Below are positions 1 through 7,775 of a stretch of 64,000 nt of DNA, one piece after another. A model generated the notes under the pieces. That model was not told where the DNA came from, made no database searches, and saw only the letters and a program-made list of their open reading frames with translations. Position 1 is the stretch's first letter; the number at the start of each line of letters is the position of its first letter. The stretch is from contig NZ_BJYL01000008.1 of assembly GCF_007991495.1 (NCBI RefSeq), forward strand, positions 40,338-104,337, given 5' to 3'. Both the position numbers and the translations under genes were made by a program. The DNA is from Sporosarcina luteola. Its GTDB lineage: Bacteria; Bacillota; Bacilli; Bacillales_A; Planococcaceae.

Positions 1-897
1 TCATTGAACCGCGCGAAAAACAAAGACGCTGTGCCAGATCACCGTACTTACAGCTTGCATGAGAGTATAAAGGACGTTGAGATTGTGACGGACATTGCGG
101 AGCTGCAAGATGCGAAACAATCAGGCGTAGAAGGATCAGTTCTCGAGGCACTTGAACTAGGGCTTGAGACAGACATTACAGAACTTGTTGGAGAAAAGAC
201 AGCTGCGGACAGCAATGCAGGAAAATATCAAGTCATCAAAGTGACGACGAATGAGCCATTCCCGCAAGTGCTAAACTATTTGGCGCACCAATCAGCAGGA
301 ATCGTTTCGAAAAAGCAAGTTGGAAGCATCAACACATATGACGTGGCAGCTTTTGATGTCAATAAAGACATTCCATACGGCGATCAACGCACAGTAACTG
401 AAGGCGCTACGTATAAGAATCATTTATATGCGAGCGGCCCGTATATCCTCGTGCAGAAGAACGATTACCAAGCCGACTTTGCGAAGAACCCTGCTTATCG
501 GGCGGACAGTGAATTTGAACCAAAAATCTCTAATGTAACAGTCCGTTTTATTGAAGACTCGGACAGTGCATTATCAGCTTTGCGCAACGGTGAAATCCAT
601 CTGTTCAACGGTGTGCCGGAAACGAAATATGAGTTGGTTGAAAATGATGACAAACTTGTCTTGCAAAAGAACGACAGCAATGCCGTCACGTACTTGCTAT
701 TTAATGCAGTCGACCGTGAAGTTGCGAAAAATGAAAACTTACGGAAAGCGGTACTTTACTCCATCAATCAGGATGAGTTCCGCAACTTCTACCATGGGAA
801 TAAAAAGAAAGCTTATTCGACGGTAAGTCCATTAGTTGAAACAGGTAACGAGTTGATCGCCGACCCGGCGAAAGTGAAAGAGTATATAGCGGAATAA
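1..897 (+). CDS. Peptide ABC transporter substrate-binding protein, 5' cut by window, probably truncated at 3' end
   Basis: The reading frame is open from base 1, so the gene begins upstream; the TTG at base 4 is an ordinary Leu codon. The protein matches the extracellular solute-binding family 5 (OppA/DppA type), which delivers oligopeptides to an ABC importer at the membrane: typical stretches are the VPDHRTYSLHESI region, the Y-A-S-G-P-Y-I-L segment and NLRKAVLYSINQDEF. In this family the last of these normally lies some 150-200 residues before the C-terminus, but here the frame stops about 45 residues later. Downstream DNA shows no continuation in another frame and runs straight into a palindromic repeat at 915. 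I infer a 3'-truncated gene, possibly a pseudogene. The family call is secure; loss of function is inferred. Confidence 0.7.
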   Translation, partial: SLNRAKNKDAVPDHRTYSLHESIKDVEIVTDIAELQDAKQSGVEGSVLEALELGLETDITELVGEKTAADSNAGKYQVIKVTTNEPFPQVLNYLAHQSAGIVSKKQVGSINTYDVAAFDVNKDIPYGDQRTVTEGATYKNHLYASGPYILVQKNDYQADFAKNPAYRADSEFEPKISNVTVRFIEDSDSALSALRNGEIHLFNGVPETKYELVENDDKLVLQKNDSNAVTYLLFNAVDREVAKNENLRKAVLYSINQDEFRNFYHGNKKKAYSTVSPLVETGNELIADPAKVKEYIAE

Positions 898-914
898 CAT
901 AAACAAAAATTTAT

Positions 915-961
915 GGTGCCTGCCACCCGAACAATTCTGAATTGTTCGGGTGGCAGGCACC
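915..961. repeat. Palindromic GGTGCC element, intact copy A
   Basis: Perfect inverted repeat with 22-bp arms and a 3-base loop (arms 915-936 and 940-961), beginning GGTGCCTGCCACC and ending with its complement. A T-run (964-969) follows, so on the + strand it could end transcription of the truncated binding-protein gene. It is the best-preserved member of a family found repeatedly in this window. Confidence 0.9.
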
Positions 962-1121
962 GATTTTTTAAAAAAGCATGGCTTTGCTGAGATAAAAGGC
1001 GTACTATAAGGATGGAGCTACGCGGCAACGATACATAGAAGGCGAAACGGTAAAGAACCGCGGTTGTTGCGTTACCGAATTTAAGCCTGATTAGTAATAT
1101 AGAGCAGAAAGGAATAGGACA

Positions 1122-2558
1122 ATGAACGTATTATCTGGAAGAATCGAGAAAGATTTCTTAGGGGAAAAAGAAGTTCCTGATCATGTGTATTATGGCATTC
1201 AAACGATGCGAGCAACTGAAAACTTTCCAATCACGAAAGAACGCATGCATCCGGGATTGATTCGCGCGATTGGAATTGTGAAAAAGGCTGCGGCTATTTC
1301 GAATTACCTCGTCAATGATCTGCCGAAAGAAGTAGGTATGGCAATCGTTGAGGCTTCAGACGAAGTCATCTCAGGAAAATTGAACGATCATTTCATCGTC
1401 GATCCGATTCAAGGGGGAGCGGGAACTTCATTCAACATGAATGCGAATGAAGTCATTGCGAACCGTGCGCTTGAGATTTTGGGACATGCAAAAGGCGATT
1501 ATTCTAAAATTAGTCCGAATAACCACGTAAATATGTCCCAATCGACAAATGATGCCTTCCCGACAGCCATCAAGATTGCTACACTTCAACTCGTTAACGA
1601 ACTATTGGAAACGATGGAGCAGTTTGTCAATGAATTGAAGGCGAAGGAGCAGGAATTCGATAGTGTCATCAAAATGGGAAGAACCCACTTGCAAGACGCT
1701 GTTCCAATCAGATTGGGACAAGAATTCGGTGCTTACCGGAGTGTCATTCAACGCGACATCGAACGGGTCGCTCGGACAAAAATACATCTTTCTGAAGTCA
1801 ATATGGGTGCGACGGCAATCGGAACAGGCCTGAATGCGAATGCCGAATACATCGAAAACGTTGCGGAGCAGCTTCGCACGTTCAGTGAATTGCCATTAAA
1901 AACCGCTGGCAATTTAATCGATTCGACACAAAATACTGATGCATATACCGAATTGTCTTCAACCTTGAAAATTTCCATGATCAATCTGTCTAAAATGGCT
2001 AATGATCTACGGCTTATGGCGTCTGGTCCTAGAGCGGGTCTAAGTGAAATTAATCTTCCATTAAGACAGCCCGGTTCATCAATCATGCCCGGGAAAGTGA
2101 ATCCGGTCATGGCGGAAGTGATGAATCAAATCGCATTCCAAGTTATCGGTAACGACCATACTATCAGTCTTGCTTCGGAAGCGGGCCAATTTGAATTGAA
2201 CGTCATGGAACCGGTACTTGTTTATAATTTATTGCAGTCATTAACAATCATGAAAAACGGCATTCAAGTATTCCGTGAATACTGCATTAGCGGCATCACA
2301 GCGAATACGGAACAAATGCGTGAGTATGTCGAAAAAAGCATCGGTACATTGACGGCACTCAGCCCATACATCGGCTACGAAATGTCATCGAAAATCGCCC
2401 GCGAATCATTCGAGACCGGCGAACCGATTAAAGATTTATGCCTTCATTACAAAGTACTGACCAATGATGAACTTGATACATTATTGAATCCGTATCAAAT
2501 GACGGAATTGAAGAAAGTAGAAAAAGAAGAAAGCAAAGCTACTCAGACAATATCTTAA
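1122..2558 (+). CDS. aspA: Aspartate ammonia-lyase
   Basis: A 478-residue member of the fumarase/aspartase superfamily; cytoplasmic homotetramer that reversibly deaminates L-aspartate to fumarate and ammonia. The family signature GSSIMPGKVNP is at residues 318-328 and carries the flexible catalytic-serine loop; the upstream TGxxxxxxMPxK-type framework, the THLQDAVP segment and QSTNDAFPTA segment all match aspartase rather than fumarase (fumarase has longer N-terminal differences and is usually about 460 residues). The start is supported by AGAAAGGA a few bases upstream. It stands alone between a repeat and its own terminator. The asparaginase gene at 46942 could supply its substrate. Confidence is high for aspartase versus fumarase because of the overall match to Bacillus AspA/AnsB-type enzymes. 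Confidence 0.93.
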   Translation: MNVLSGRIEKDFLGEKEVPDHVYYGIQTMRATENFPITKERMHPGLIRAIGIVKKAAAISNYLVNDLPKEVGMAIVEASDEVISGKLNDHFIVDPIQGGAGTSFNMNANEVIANRALEILGHAKGDYSKISPNNHVNMSQSTNDAFPTAIKIATLQLVNELLETMEQFVNELKAKEQEFDSVIKMGRTHLQDAVPIRLGQEFGAYRSVIQRDIERVARTKIHLSEVNMGATAIGTGLNANAEYIENVAEQLRTFSELPLKTAGNLIDSTQNTDAYTELSSTLKISMINLSKMANDLRLMASGPRAGLSEINLPLRQPGSSIMPGKVNPVMAEVMNQIAFQVIGNDHTISLASEAGQFELNVMEPVLVYNLLQSLTIMKNGIQVFREYCISGITANTEQMREYVEKSIGTLTALSPYIGYEMSSKIARESFETGEPIKDLCLHYKVLTNDELDTLLNPYQMTELKKVEKEESKATQTIS

Positions 2559-2565
2559 TAGACGG

Positions 2566-2597
2566 AAAGCCAATCACATTCGATTGGCTTTTTTCTT
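2566..2597 (+). terminator. Rho-independent terminator of aspA
   Basis: AAGCCAATC and GATTGGCTT form a 9-bp stem around a 6-base loop, followed by a T-rich run. It begins 8 bases after the aspA stop codon. The remaining bases up to the next gene (about 2598-2881) hold no gene; I see only an ATGCACC-containing short repeat near 2664-2684 and no convincing promoter. Confidence 0.85.
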
Positions 2598-2881
2598 TTT
2601 AAGGCGAGAAAAGCTAAACCCCGCCATCACTTTTTATCCGACTTGCTTTCCAATTGATTTTTATGGTGTCATGCACCATGCACCAAACCTCTTACGGCAT
2701 TTCTCCAAAATTGATAGGGTTTTTCCTTATAGTCCACCTAGGAAAGAAGGTCCATAATTTGATGAAGTGCAAATTCCTATATGGCAGGCTGATACTGCTT
2801 TCAACAGTTTGAAGGCTTGATATTCCATTACATAGTGCGCGCCGAAAAGTAAAACAGTATTCTCATCATGGAGGAATGATT

Positions 2882-4609
2882 ATGAAATTGAAATTACGAT
2901 CGATTCGAACAAAATTGGTCATGTTGACAGCAGTTTTAGTTCTCTTGCCGAGTATATTCATCGGCATTTACTCCTACTTTACGGCAAGTGATTCACTTGC
3001 TGATTTAGGTAGGAATGAAATAAAGGATAAAGTCGAGATCGCAGTATCCACCCTTGTGTTACTGCAAGATGAAGTGGATAAAGGGATGATGACGGAGGAA
3101 GAGGCACAGCAGATGGCTAAGATCGAGTTGATCGGGCCATTAGTGGGGGATGGGAAGAGGGATCCGCAATCGGTTTACCATTTTGGAGCCGATGGATATT
3201 TTACAATTGTATCCACCGACGGAAAAGTTATTGCCCACCCGACGATTGAAGGAGAAGACGCCATTGATTTGGAAGACCCGAACGGAGTCCGCTATGTGGA
3301 AAATTTTATTGAGCAAGCGGAAGCTGGTGGCGGTTTTTCTGAATATATTCATGACGGTTCGGAAAAAATTGCATATTCTACAATGTTTGAAGAGTGGGGA
3401 TGGATTTTATCCGGGAGCGCGTTCTACAAGGATTTCAATGAATCTGCCAATGAATTGCTTTCTTCTTTATTCCTTACAGTCACTTTGACAGCAATTATTG
3501 GTTTAGCAATCATGTTCGTTGTTATATCTAGAATGATTAAGCCAGTAGTTACATTGCGTGATCATATGCTGGAGCTGGCAAAGGGAGATTTGTCATCGGA
3601 TGAATTGCAGATTAATCGAAACGATGAATTAGGTGATTTAGCTCTTGGATTTAACGGTATGCTTAGGAGTTTAAGAGAAATGGTGACGGGTATCCAAGTG
3701 AACGCAGCGGAAGTGGCCGCAACGTCGGAAGAATTGAGTGCAAGTGCGGAAGAGTCAAGCAGTGCGAGTCAGGAAGTAGCAGCTTCAATTTCTGTTATTT
3801 CTGAGGAGACAGCTGACACATTGGAAGGGACAAGGCATGCAAAAGATACGGTCCAAACAATCAATAAAGAGATTGAAATGATTACGGATAGTGTTGAGGT
3901 CCTTTCAGAATTCGCCATCGGAACAGAGAAGAATACACAAGTTGGTTTTGAAATATTGGGCAGGACGAAAGACCAGATGCATGTGATCCAGTCATCTAGT
4001 GATGATATGTCAAAAGTGATTATGTCCCTCGGTGATACTTCCCAAGAAATTGGGAGAATTATTTCGTTGATTGACAACGTTTCTAACCAGACAAATTTGC
4101 TAGCTTTAAATGCAGCAATCGAAGCGGCACGAGCTGGTGAACACGGCAAAGGGTTTGCTGTCGTTGCCGATGAAGTACGTAAGCTATCCGAGCAATCGAA
4201 GTATGCGACGAGCCAAGTAAGTGAATTGGTGAATGAGATTCAGGTAAAAGTGGAACAAACGATTGCAGCCGCGAAAGAAGAAGAAACGGAAATTATCGAA
4301 GGTCGGAATTTAGTTGAATCGGCAAGTCAATCGATCTCCATCATTCACTCTGATATTGAAAACGTAGCTATTCAAATCCAAAATATCAATGCGTCCATCC
4401 AGGAAATTAATGCAGGAGGAGAGGACCTTCTTCATACTGTTGGGCATGCAGAGGAAATCGCGATTAAAACAGCTGACAATAGTACTTCAGTTGCGGCAGC
4501 GGCAGAGCAGCAAAGTGCAACTGTAGAGGAAATTACCTCTGCTTCCGAGACATTGGCAAACATGGCGTCTGATTTACAGGAAATCATCGGTAAATTTAAA
4601 TTGAGTTAG
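2882..4609 (+). CDS. Methyl-accepting chemotaxis protein with Cache sensor
   Basis: A transmembrane chemoreceptor of about 575 residues. Order: TM1 (about residues 12-34), an extracytoplasmic single-Cache-type ligand domain (about 38-185), TM2 (about 195-218), HAMP (about 219-272) and a long helical signalling domain. The highly conserved hairpin tip [16 protein letters not shown] that contacts CheA and CheW is present, and Glu/Gln-rich stretches offer methylation sites. An ATG at 2876 is in frame, but GGAGG ends only a base or two before it; the ATG at 2882 has a normal 7-base spacing and gives the usual [11 protein letters not shown] start. The ligand is unknown. It lies just upstream of a NarL-type two-component pair but with about 100 bases between, so co-transcription is uncertain. 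Confidence 0.9.
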   Translation: MKLKLRSIRTKLVMLTAVLVLLPSIFIGIYSYFTASDSLADLGRNEIKDKVEIAVSTLVLLQDEVDKGMMTEEEAQQMAKIELIGPLVGDGKRDPQSVYHFGADGYFTIVSTDGKVIAHPTIEGEDAIDLEDPNGVRYVENFIEQAEAGGGFSEYIHDGSEKIAYSTMFEEWGWILSGSAFYKDFNESANELLSSLFLTVTLTAIIGLAIMFVVISRMIKPVVTLRDHMLELAKGDLSSDELQINRNDELGDLALGFNGMLRSLREMVTGIQVNAAEVAATSEELSASAEESSSASQEVAASISVISEETADTLEGTRHAKDTVQTINKEIEMITDSVEVLSEFAIGTEKNTQVGFEILGRTKDQMHVIQSSSDDMSKVIMSLGDTSQEIGRIISLIDNVSNQTNLLALNAAIEAARAGEHGKGFAVVADEVRKLSEQSKYATSQVSELVNEIQVKVEQTIAAAKEEETEIIEGRNLVESASQSISIIHSDIENVAIQIQNINASIQEINAGGEDLLHTVGHAEEIAIKTADNSTSVAAAAEQQSATVEEITSASETLANMASDLQEIIGKFKLS

Positions 4610-4712
4610 TATGAAAGTCAGACTTGTACAGTAATTGTCAAAGTTTCAACCTGAAAAGGTGAAATTTTATGATATGATCGAACTATTAAAACTGTACAAG
4701 GGAGCTAGAATC

Positions 4713-5360
4713 ATGATTTCTATCCTGATAGTAGATGATCATGCGATAGTCAGGGCTGGCATCAAAATGATGATTGATAGCCAGCCGGACATGAAAGTTA
4801 TAGGGGAAGCAGAAGATGGGGAGGACGCTGTCCAAAAAGCATTGGATTTGGTTCCCGATATTGTTGTTATGGATTTGAATCTGCCGAAGAAAAGTGGCAT
4901 GGTGGCTATAAAGCAAATCATCGAGACAAGTGACAAAATCAAGATCATTGTCTTGACTATGCATGAGGATAAAGAATACATTTTCCGTACATTGCAGGCG
5001 GGTGCATCGAGTTATTTATTGAAAAGTCATCATGAAAACGACTTGCTCGAAGCAATCCGGACGGTTAGCGTTGGGGATGCTTATTTGTATCCGAATGCGA
5101 CAAAACTTCTCTTGGAAGATTATATCCGAAAATCGAGCGGAACACATGAAGACCATTTAATGAAGCTATCGGGTCGTGAACAAGAGGTGCTATCCTACCT
5201 CGCGAAAGGATATACGAACCGCGAAGCCGCCGAGCAATTGTATGTCTCTATTAAAACAATTGAAACACATCGTTCCAAGATCATGGAAAAATTAAATTTG
5301 AAAACCCGACCGGCGTTAGTGGAATACGCAGCGAAAAACGGGTTTCTGGATTTCTCATGA
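4713..5360 (+). CDS. NarL/LuxR-family response regulator
   Basis: A 215-residue cytoplasmic regulator: receiver domain (residues 1-120) with acidic pocket D8-D9, phosphoacceptor D54 in VVMDLNLP and the switch Thr/Lys (LTMHED, LLKS), then a LuxR-type helix-turn-helix (about 145-210) with LSGREQEVLSYLAKGYTN. Longer in-frame starts exist upstream, but the ATG at 4713 is preceded by GGGAG at 8 bases and yields the canonical MISILIVDDH start. Its stop overlaps the start of the sensor kinase by 4 bases (ATGA), so the two are translationally coupled and form a cognate pair. Target genes are not evident from the sequence. Confidence 0.93.
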   Translation: MISILIVDDHAIVRAGIKMMIDSQPDMKVIGEAEDGEDAVQKALDLVPDIVVMDLNLPKKSGMVAIKQIIETSDKIKIIVLTMHEDKEYIFRTLQAGASSYLLKSHHENDLLEAIRTVSVGDAYLYPNATKLLLEDYIRKSSGTHEDHLMKLSGREQEVLSYLAKGYTNREAAEQLYVSIKTIETHRSKIMEKLNLKTRPALVEYAAKNGFLDFS

Positions 5361-6886
5361 GTGAAATGACAGTAGAAAGTCCAACCAGTCTGCGCAAGTA
5401 TGAACTGCGCTATCTCTATATGTGCATGATAGCGGTTTTGCTTATGGGCGCCTTCCGTTCGTTTTTTACAGGTGACAATATCACCATTTCAGGGACACAA
5501 TTGTTAATCATTCATATACTGTTGGAGTTATTTAGTGTTTTTGTGTCAATATCCATTTTTATTCTAGCTATGATGACTTCAGCGTCAAGGGGCTCCCGAG
5601 ATGTGAATTTCTTCATCGGTCTAGTTTTTTTAGCAGTCGGTTTATTCGATTTACTTCACGTGCTTCTTTACATAGGGATGCCTTTTTACACAGATGAGTT
5701 TACCGGAAACCAGGTGACTTGGCTTTGGATCTTTTCAAGATTGACAGAAAGCATTGGGATAGCTATTGCGGTCGCTTTACCTTCCTTAGTAGTTATTTGG
5801 CGGCGGTTGCATGCACTGCTGTTCACTGTTCTTTCGGTTAGTATCGCGAGTGCAATCCTATTTTTCAGGCAAGATTGGCTACCGCTGTTGCTTGACAATG
5901 AACTTGGAATTACGGCCACAAAGATAAGTTTAGAATACATCATCTGTTTCTTCATGCTCGTTGCGTTCATAGCTTCACTCATTAAGTACAGGAATTCCCG
6001 AGAATTGGAGATTCTCCAACTGTGCATGGCTATTTTCATCATTATAATTGGTGAATTGTACTTTATATTTTACGATAAAGTGTATGATTTCGAGAATCTA
6101 GTTGGTCATATTTATAAATTCATAGGGTATATGTATTTATTTCGTTCGTTGTTCTATCCGAAAATCCAACATATCTTATCCGATAAAGAAGAAGCGGAGA
6201 CCAAATGGAGGGAGGCAGAACATATGCTTTTTGAAGCTGAAGAGAACATGTCAAAACTCGTATTGCAAGCACACGAGGAAGAAAGAAAACGAGTGTCACG
6301 TGAGCTGCATGATGGTATTGGCCAATCGCTCTATACGATTTTAATGAAATTGAATATGGCGGAACACGAAATTCCAGGGGACGAAAAACCACCAAGTTTA
6401 CAAAAAGCAAGAATAATGACCACAGAGGCAATGAAAGAAGTGAAGGATATAGCTCATTCTTTACGACCGAGCTCACTTGATGATTTCGGATTCCTTCCTG
6501 CGTTGAAAATTTACACAGACCGACTCGAAAAAGTACATAATTTACAAATCAATCTACACACGTCAGGCGATAAGAATCGGATGGACCCAGAAGTTGAAAC
6601 TGCACTGTACCGGATTTGCCAAGAGGCTCTCATGAATTGCGCAAAATATGCAAACTCGAAATCTATTGAAATCACGTTAGCAAACACCCCCGATGAAATC
6701 CGACTTATCATCCAAGATGACGGTATCGGATTTTCTATCGAAGACTATTTAAAACAGGGTGGTGCGGAACGAAAAGGAATCGGTTTGTTTAGCATGAAAG
6801 AACGTGCTGAAGCATGCGGTGGCTCTTTTGAGGTGATTTCTGAGGAGAATGTGGGAACAACAGTAAGGATTGCAATTCCGAAATAG
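5357..6886 (+). CDS. Membrane sensor histidine kinase with MASE3-like domain
   Basis: A 509-residue partner of the regulator just upstream. The N-terminal about 270 residues are a multi-helix membrane sensor; the FDLLHVLLYIGMPF motif followed by TWLWIFSRLTES resembles MASE3 domains. A coiled linker leads to a HisKA_3 dimerisation domain with the phosphoryl-accepting H318 in SRELHDGIGQS, then a HATPase_c domain (N-box NCAKYANS, G-box DDGIGFS and GIGLFSMKERA). This is the NarX/DegS/LiaS class that pairs with NarL-type regulators. The stimulus is unknown. ATGA overlap with the regulator gene shows coupling. Confidence 0.9.
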   Translation: MSEMTVESPTSLRKYELRYLYMCMIAVLLMGAFRSFFTGDNITISGTQLLIIHILLELFSVFVSISIFILAMMTSASRGSRDVNFFIGLVFLAVGLFDLLHVLLYIGMPFYTDEFTGNQVTWLWIFSRLTESIGIAIAVALPSLVVIWRRLHALLFTVLSVSIASAILFFRQDWLPLLLDNELGITATKISLEYIICFFMLVAFIASLIKYRNSRELEILQLCMAIFIIIIGELYFIFYDKVYDFENLVGHIYKFIGYMYLFRSLFYPKIQHILSDKEEAETKWREAEHMLFEAEENMSKLVLQAHEEERKRVSRELHDGIGQSLYTILMKLNMAEHEIPGDEKPPSLQKARIMTTEAMKEVKDIAHSLRPSSLDDFGFLPALKIYTDRLEKVHNLQINLHTSGDKNRMDPEVETALYRICQEALMNCAKYANSKSIEITLANTPDEIRLIIQDDGIGFSIEDYLKQGGAERKGIGLFSMKERAEACGGSFEVISEENVGTTVRIAIPK

Positions 6887-6924
6887 GTGAAGGTGTTGTT
6901 TGGGTAGCGCATGTGTTTTATCGA

Positions 6925-6960
6925 AAGGAAGCCAGCCTACGAAAGAGGCTGGCTTCCTTC
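6925..6960. terminator. Bidirectional hairpin between convergent genes
   Basis: AAGGAAGCCAGCCT pairs with AGGCTGGCTTCCTT around a 7-base loop. It lies between the kinase gene (+) and the DoxX gene (-). No long T-run follows, so termination strength is uncertain. Confidence 0.6.
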
Positions 6961-7005
6961 AGCGTAAATAGCAATGATAGAAACCCTATAATTAGTCCAT
7001 CGCTT

Positions 7006-7554
7006 CTACTCTTGGAGTTTTTTCTTGTTCCAAGGTGTTCCGAGCTTTGGCAGCACCCAGCGGTCTAGTCCGTACCAGCCCGCGACTTTCCATGCGAGCA
7101 CTAGCCAAGTGCCAAGGATGAAAAGCAATGGGTTTGTACTTAACGTTCCAGCGAACAGAAAGCTGACGTTCATGAATGCTCCAAAGAAAGCTGCAATCCC
7201 TGTTAATAATCCTACAATCAAACCAAGCCCGACTAACAATTCTCCGTAGGCAACAAGGAAACCGAAAACTTTTGCGTTCGGCAACACAGTACTTTCCATG
7301 AAAGAAGCATACCAACCAGTTACATCTCCGCCTTCCTGGGATTTAGCTAATGCCCCATTGACGAAACCTTGAATTGCTGCTCCGGCATTTTCTCCGGTCC
7401 ATGCATCGCTTCTTACTTTACCCCAACCGGCTTCCAACCAAGCGAATCCGACATACAAACGAATGACTAACCAAATAAGTCCAGAACGGGAGTCGCTAAA
7501 TAAAAACCGTGATACTGGGTTTTCCGGGATGACTATAGTACTGTCTTTTTTCAT
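7006..7554 (-). CDS. DoxX-family integral membrane protein
   Basis: A 182-residue protein with about four membrane helices. The segments IRLYVGFAWLEAGWGKV and AYGELLVGLGLIVGL are typical of the DoxX/DoxD family, whose members include thiosulfate:quinone oxidoreductase subunits and Bacillus stress-induced membrane proteins of the CatD/MhqP type. The exact reaction cannot be read from sequence. AAAAGGAGG lies 7 bases upstream of the ATG. A perfect palindrome AATAATG-T-CATTATT at 7615-7629 lies upstream and could be an operator; Bacillus DoxX genes are often under MarR/DUF24-type repressors, so this is a reasonable but unproven link. Confidence 0.8.
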   Translation of the reverse strand: MKKDSTIVIPENPVSRFLFSDSRSGLIWLVIRLYVGFAWLEAGWGKVRSDAWTGENAGAAIQGFVNGALAKSQEGGDVTGWYASFMESTVLPNAKVFGFLVAYGELLVGLGLIVGLLTGIAAFFGAFMNVSFLFAGTLSTNPLLFILGTWLVLAWKVAGWYGLDRWVLPKLGTPWNKKKLQE

Positions 7555-7614
7555 AAAAACACCTCCTTTTGATTAATTATACATTACCTGTGACTATTTA
7601 TCTATAATGTTCAT

Positions 7615-7629
7615 AATAATGTCATTATT
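7615..7629. promoter_or_regulatory. Palindrome upstream of DoxX gene, possible operator
   Basis: AATAATG-T-CATTATT is a perfect 7-1-7 inverted repeat in the divergent region between the DoxX and S-layer-type genes. The shape fits a dimeric repressor such as a MarR- or Fur-family protein. It is not a good match to the GATAAT-based Fur hexamer array. Confidence 0.4.
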
Positions 7630-7672
7630 GTGGGACCATTATTATCTCTGGAATATAGAGTTGTGTACCGTG

Positions 7673-7701
7673 TTGCATGAATTTTTTGCTTAAACTATAC
7701 T
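7673..7701 (+). promoter_or_regulatory. Sigma-A-type promoter of the SLH-protein gene
   Basis: TTGCAT (7673-7678), 17-base spacer, TATACT (7696-7701). Transcription would begin near 7708, leaving a leader of about 68 bases that ends with the GGAGG before the ATG at 7776. Confidence 0.6.
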
Positions 7702-7775
7702 GTTAGTAGGTAATTAGATTGCTAGAGTTAGACTCGAATACATATTTACATTCAAAATAAATTGGAGGCATTAGG

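Noticed and set aside
2664..2690. Further copy of the GGTGCC palindrome
   Set aside because: GGTGTCATGCACC-like words are present, but they lack the arm sequence and length of the family.
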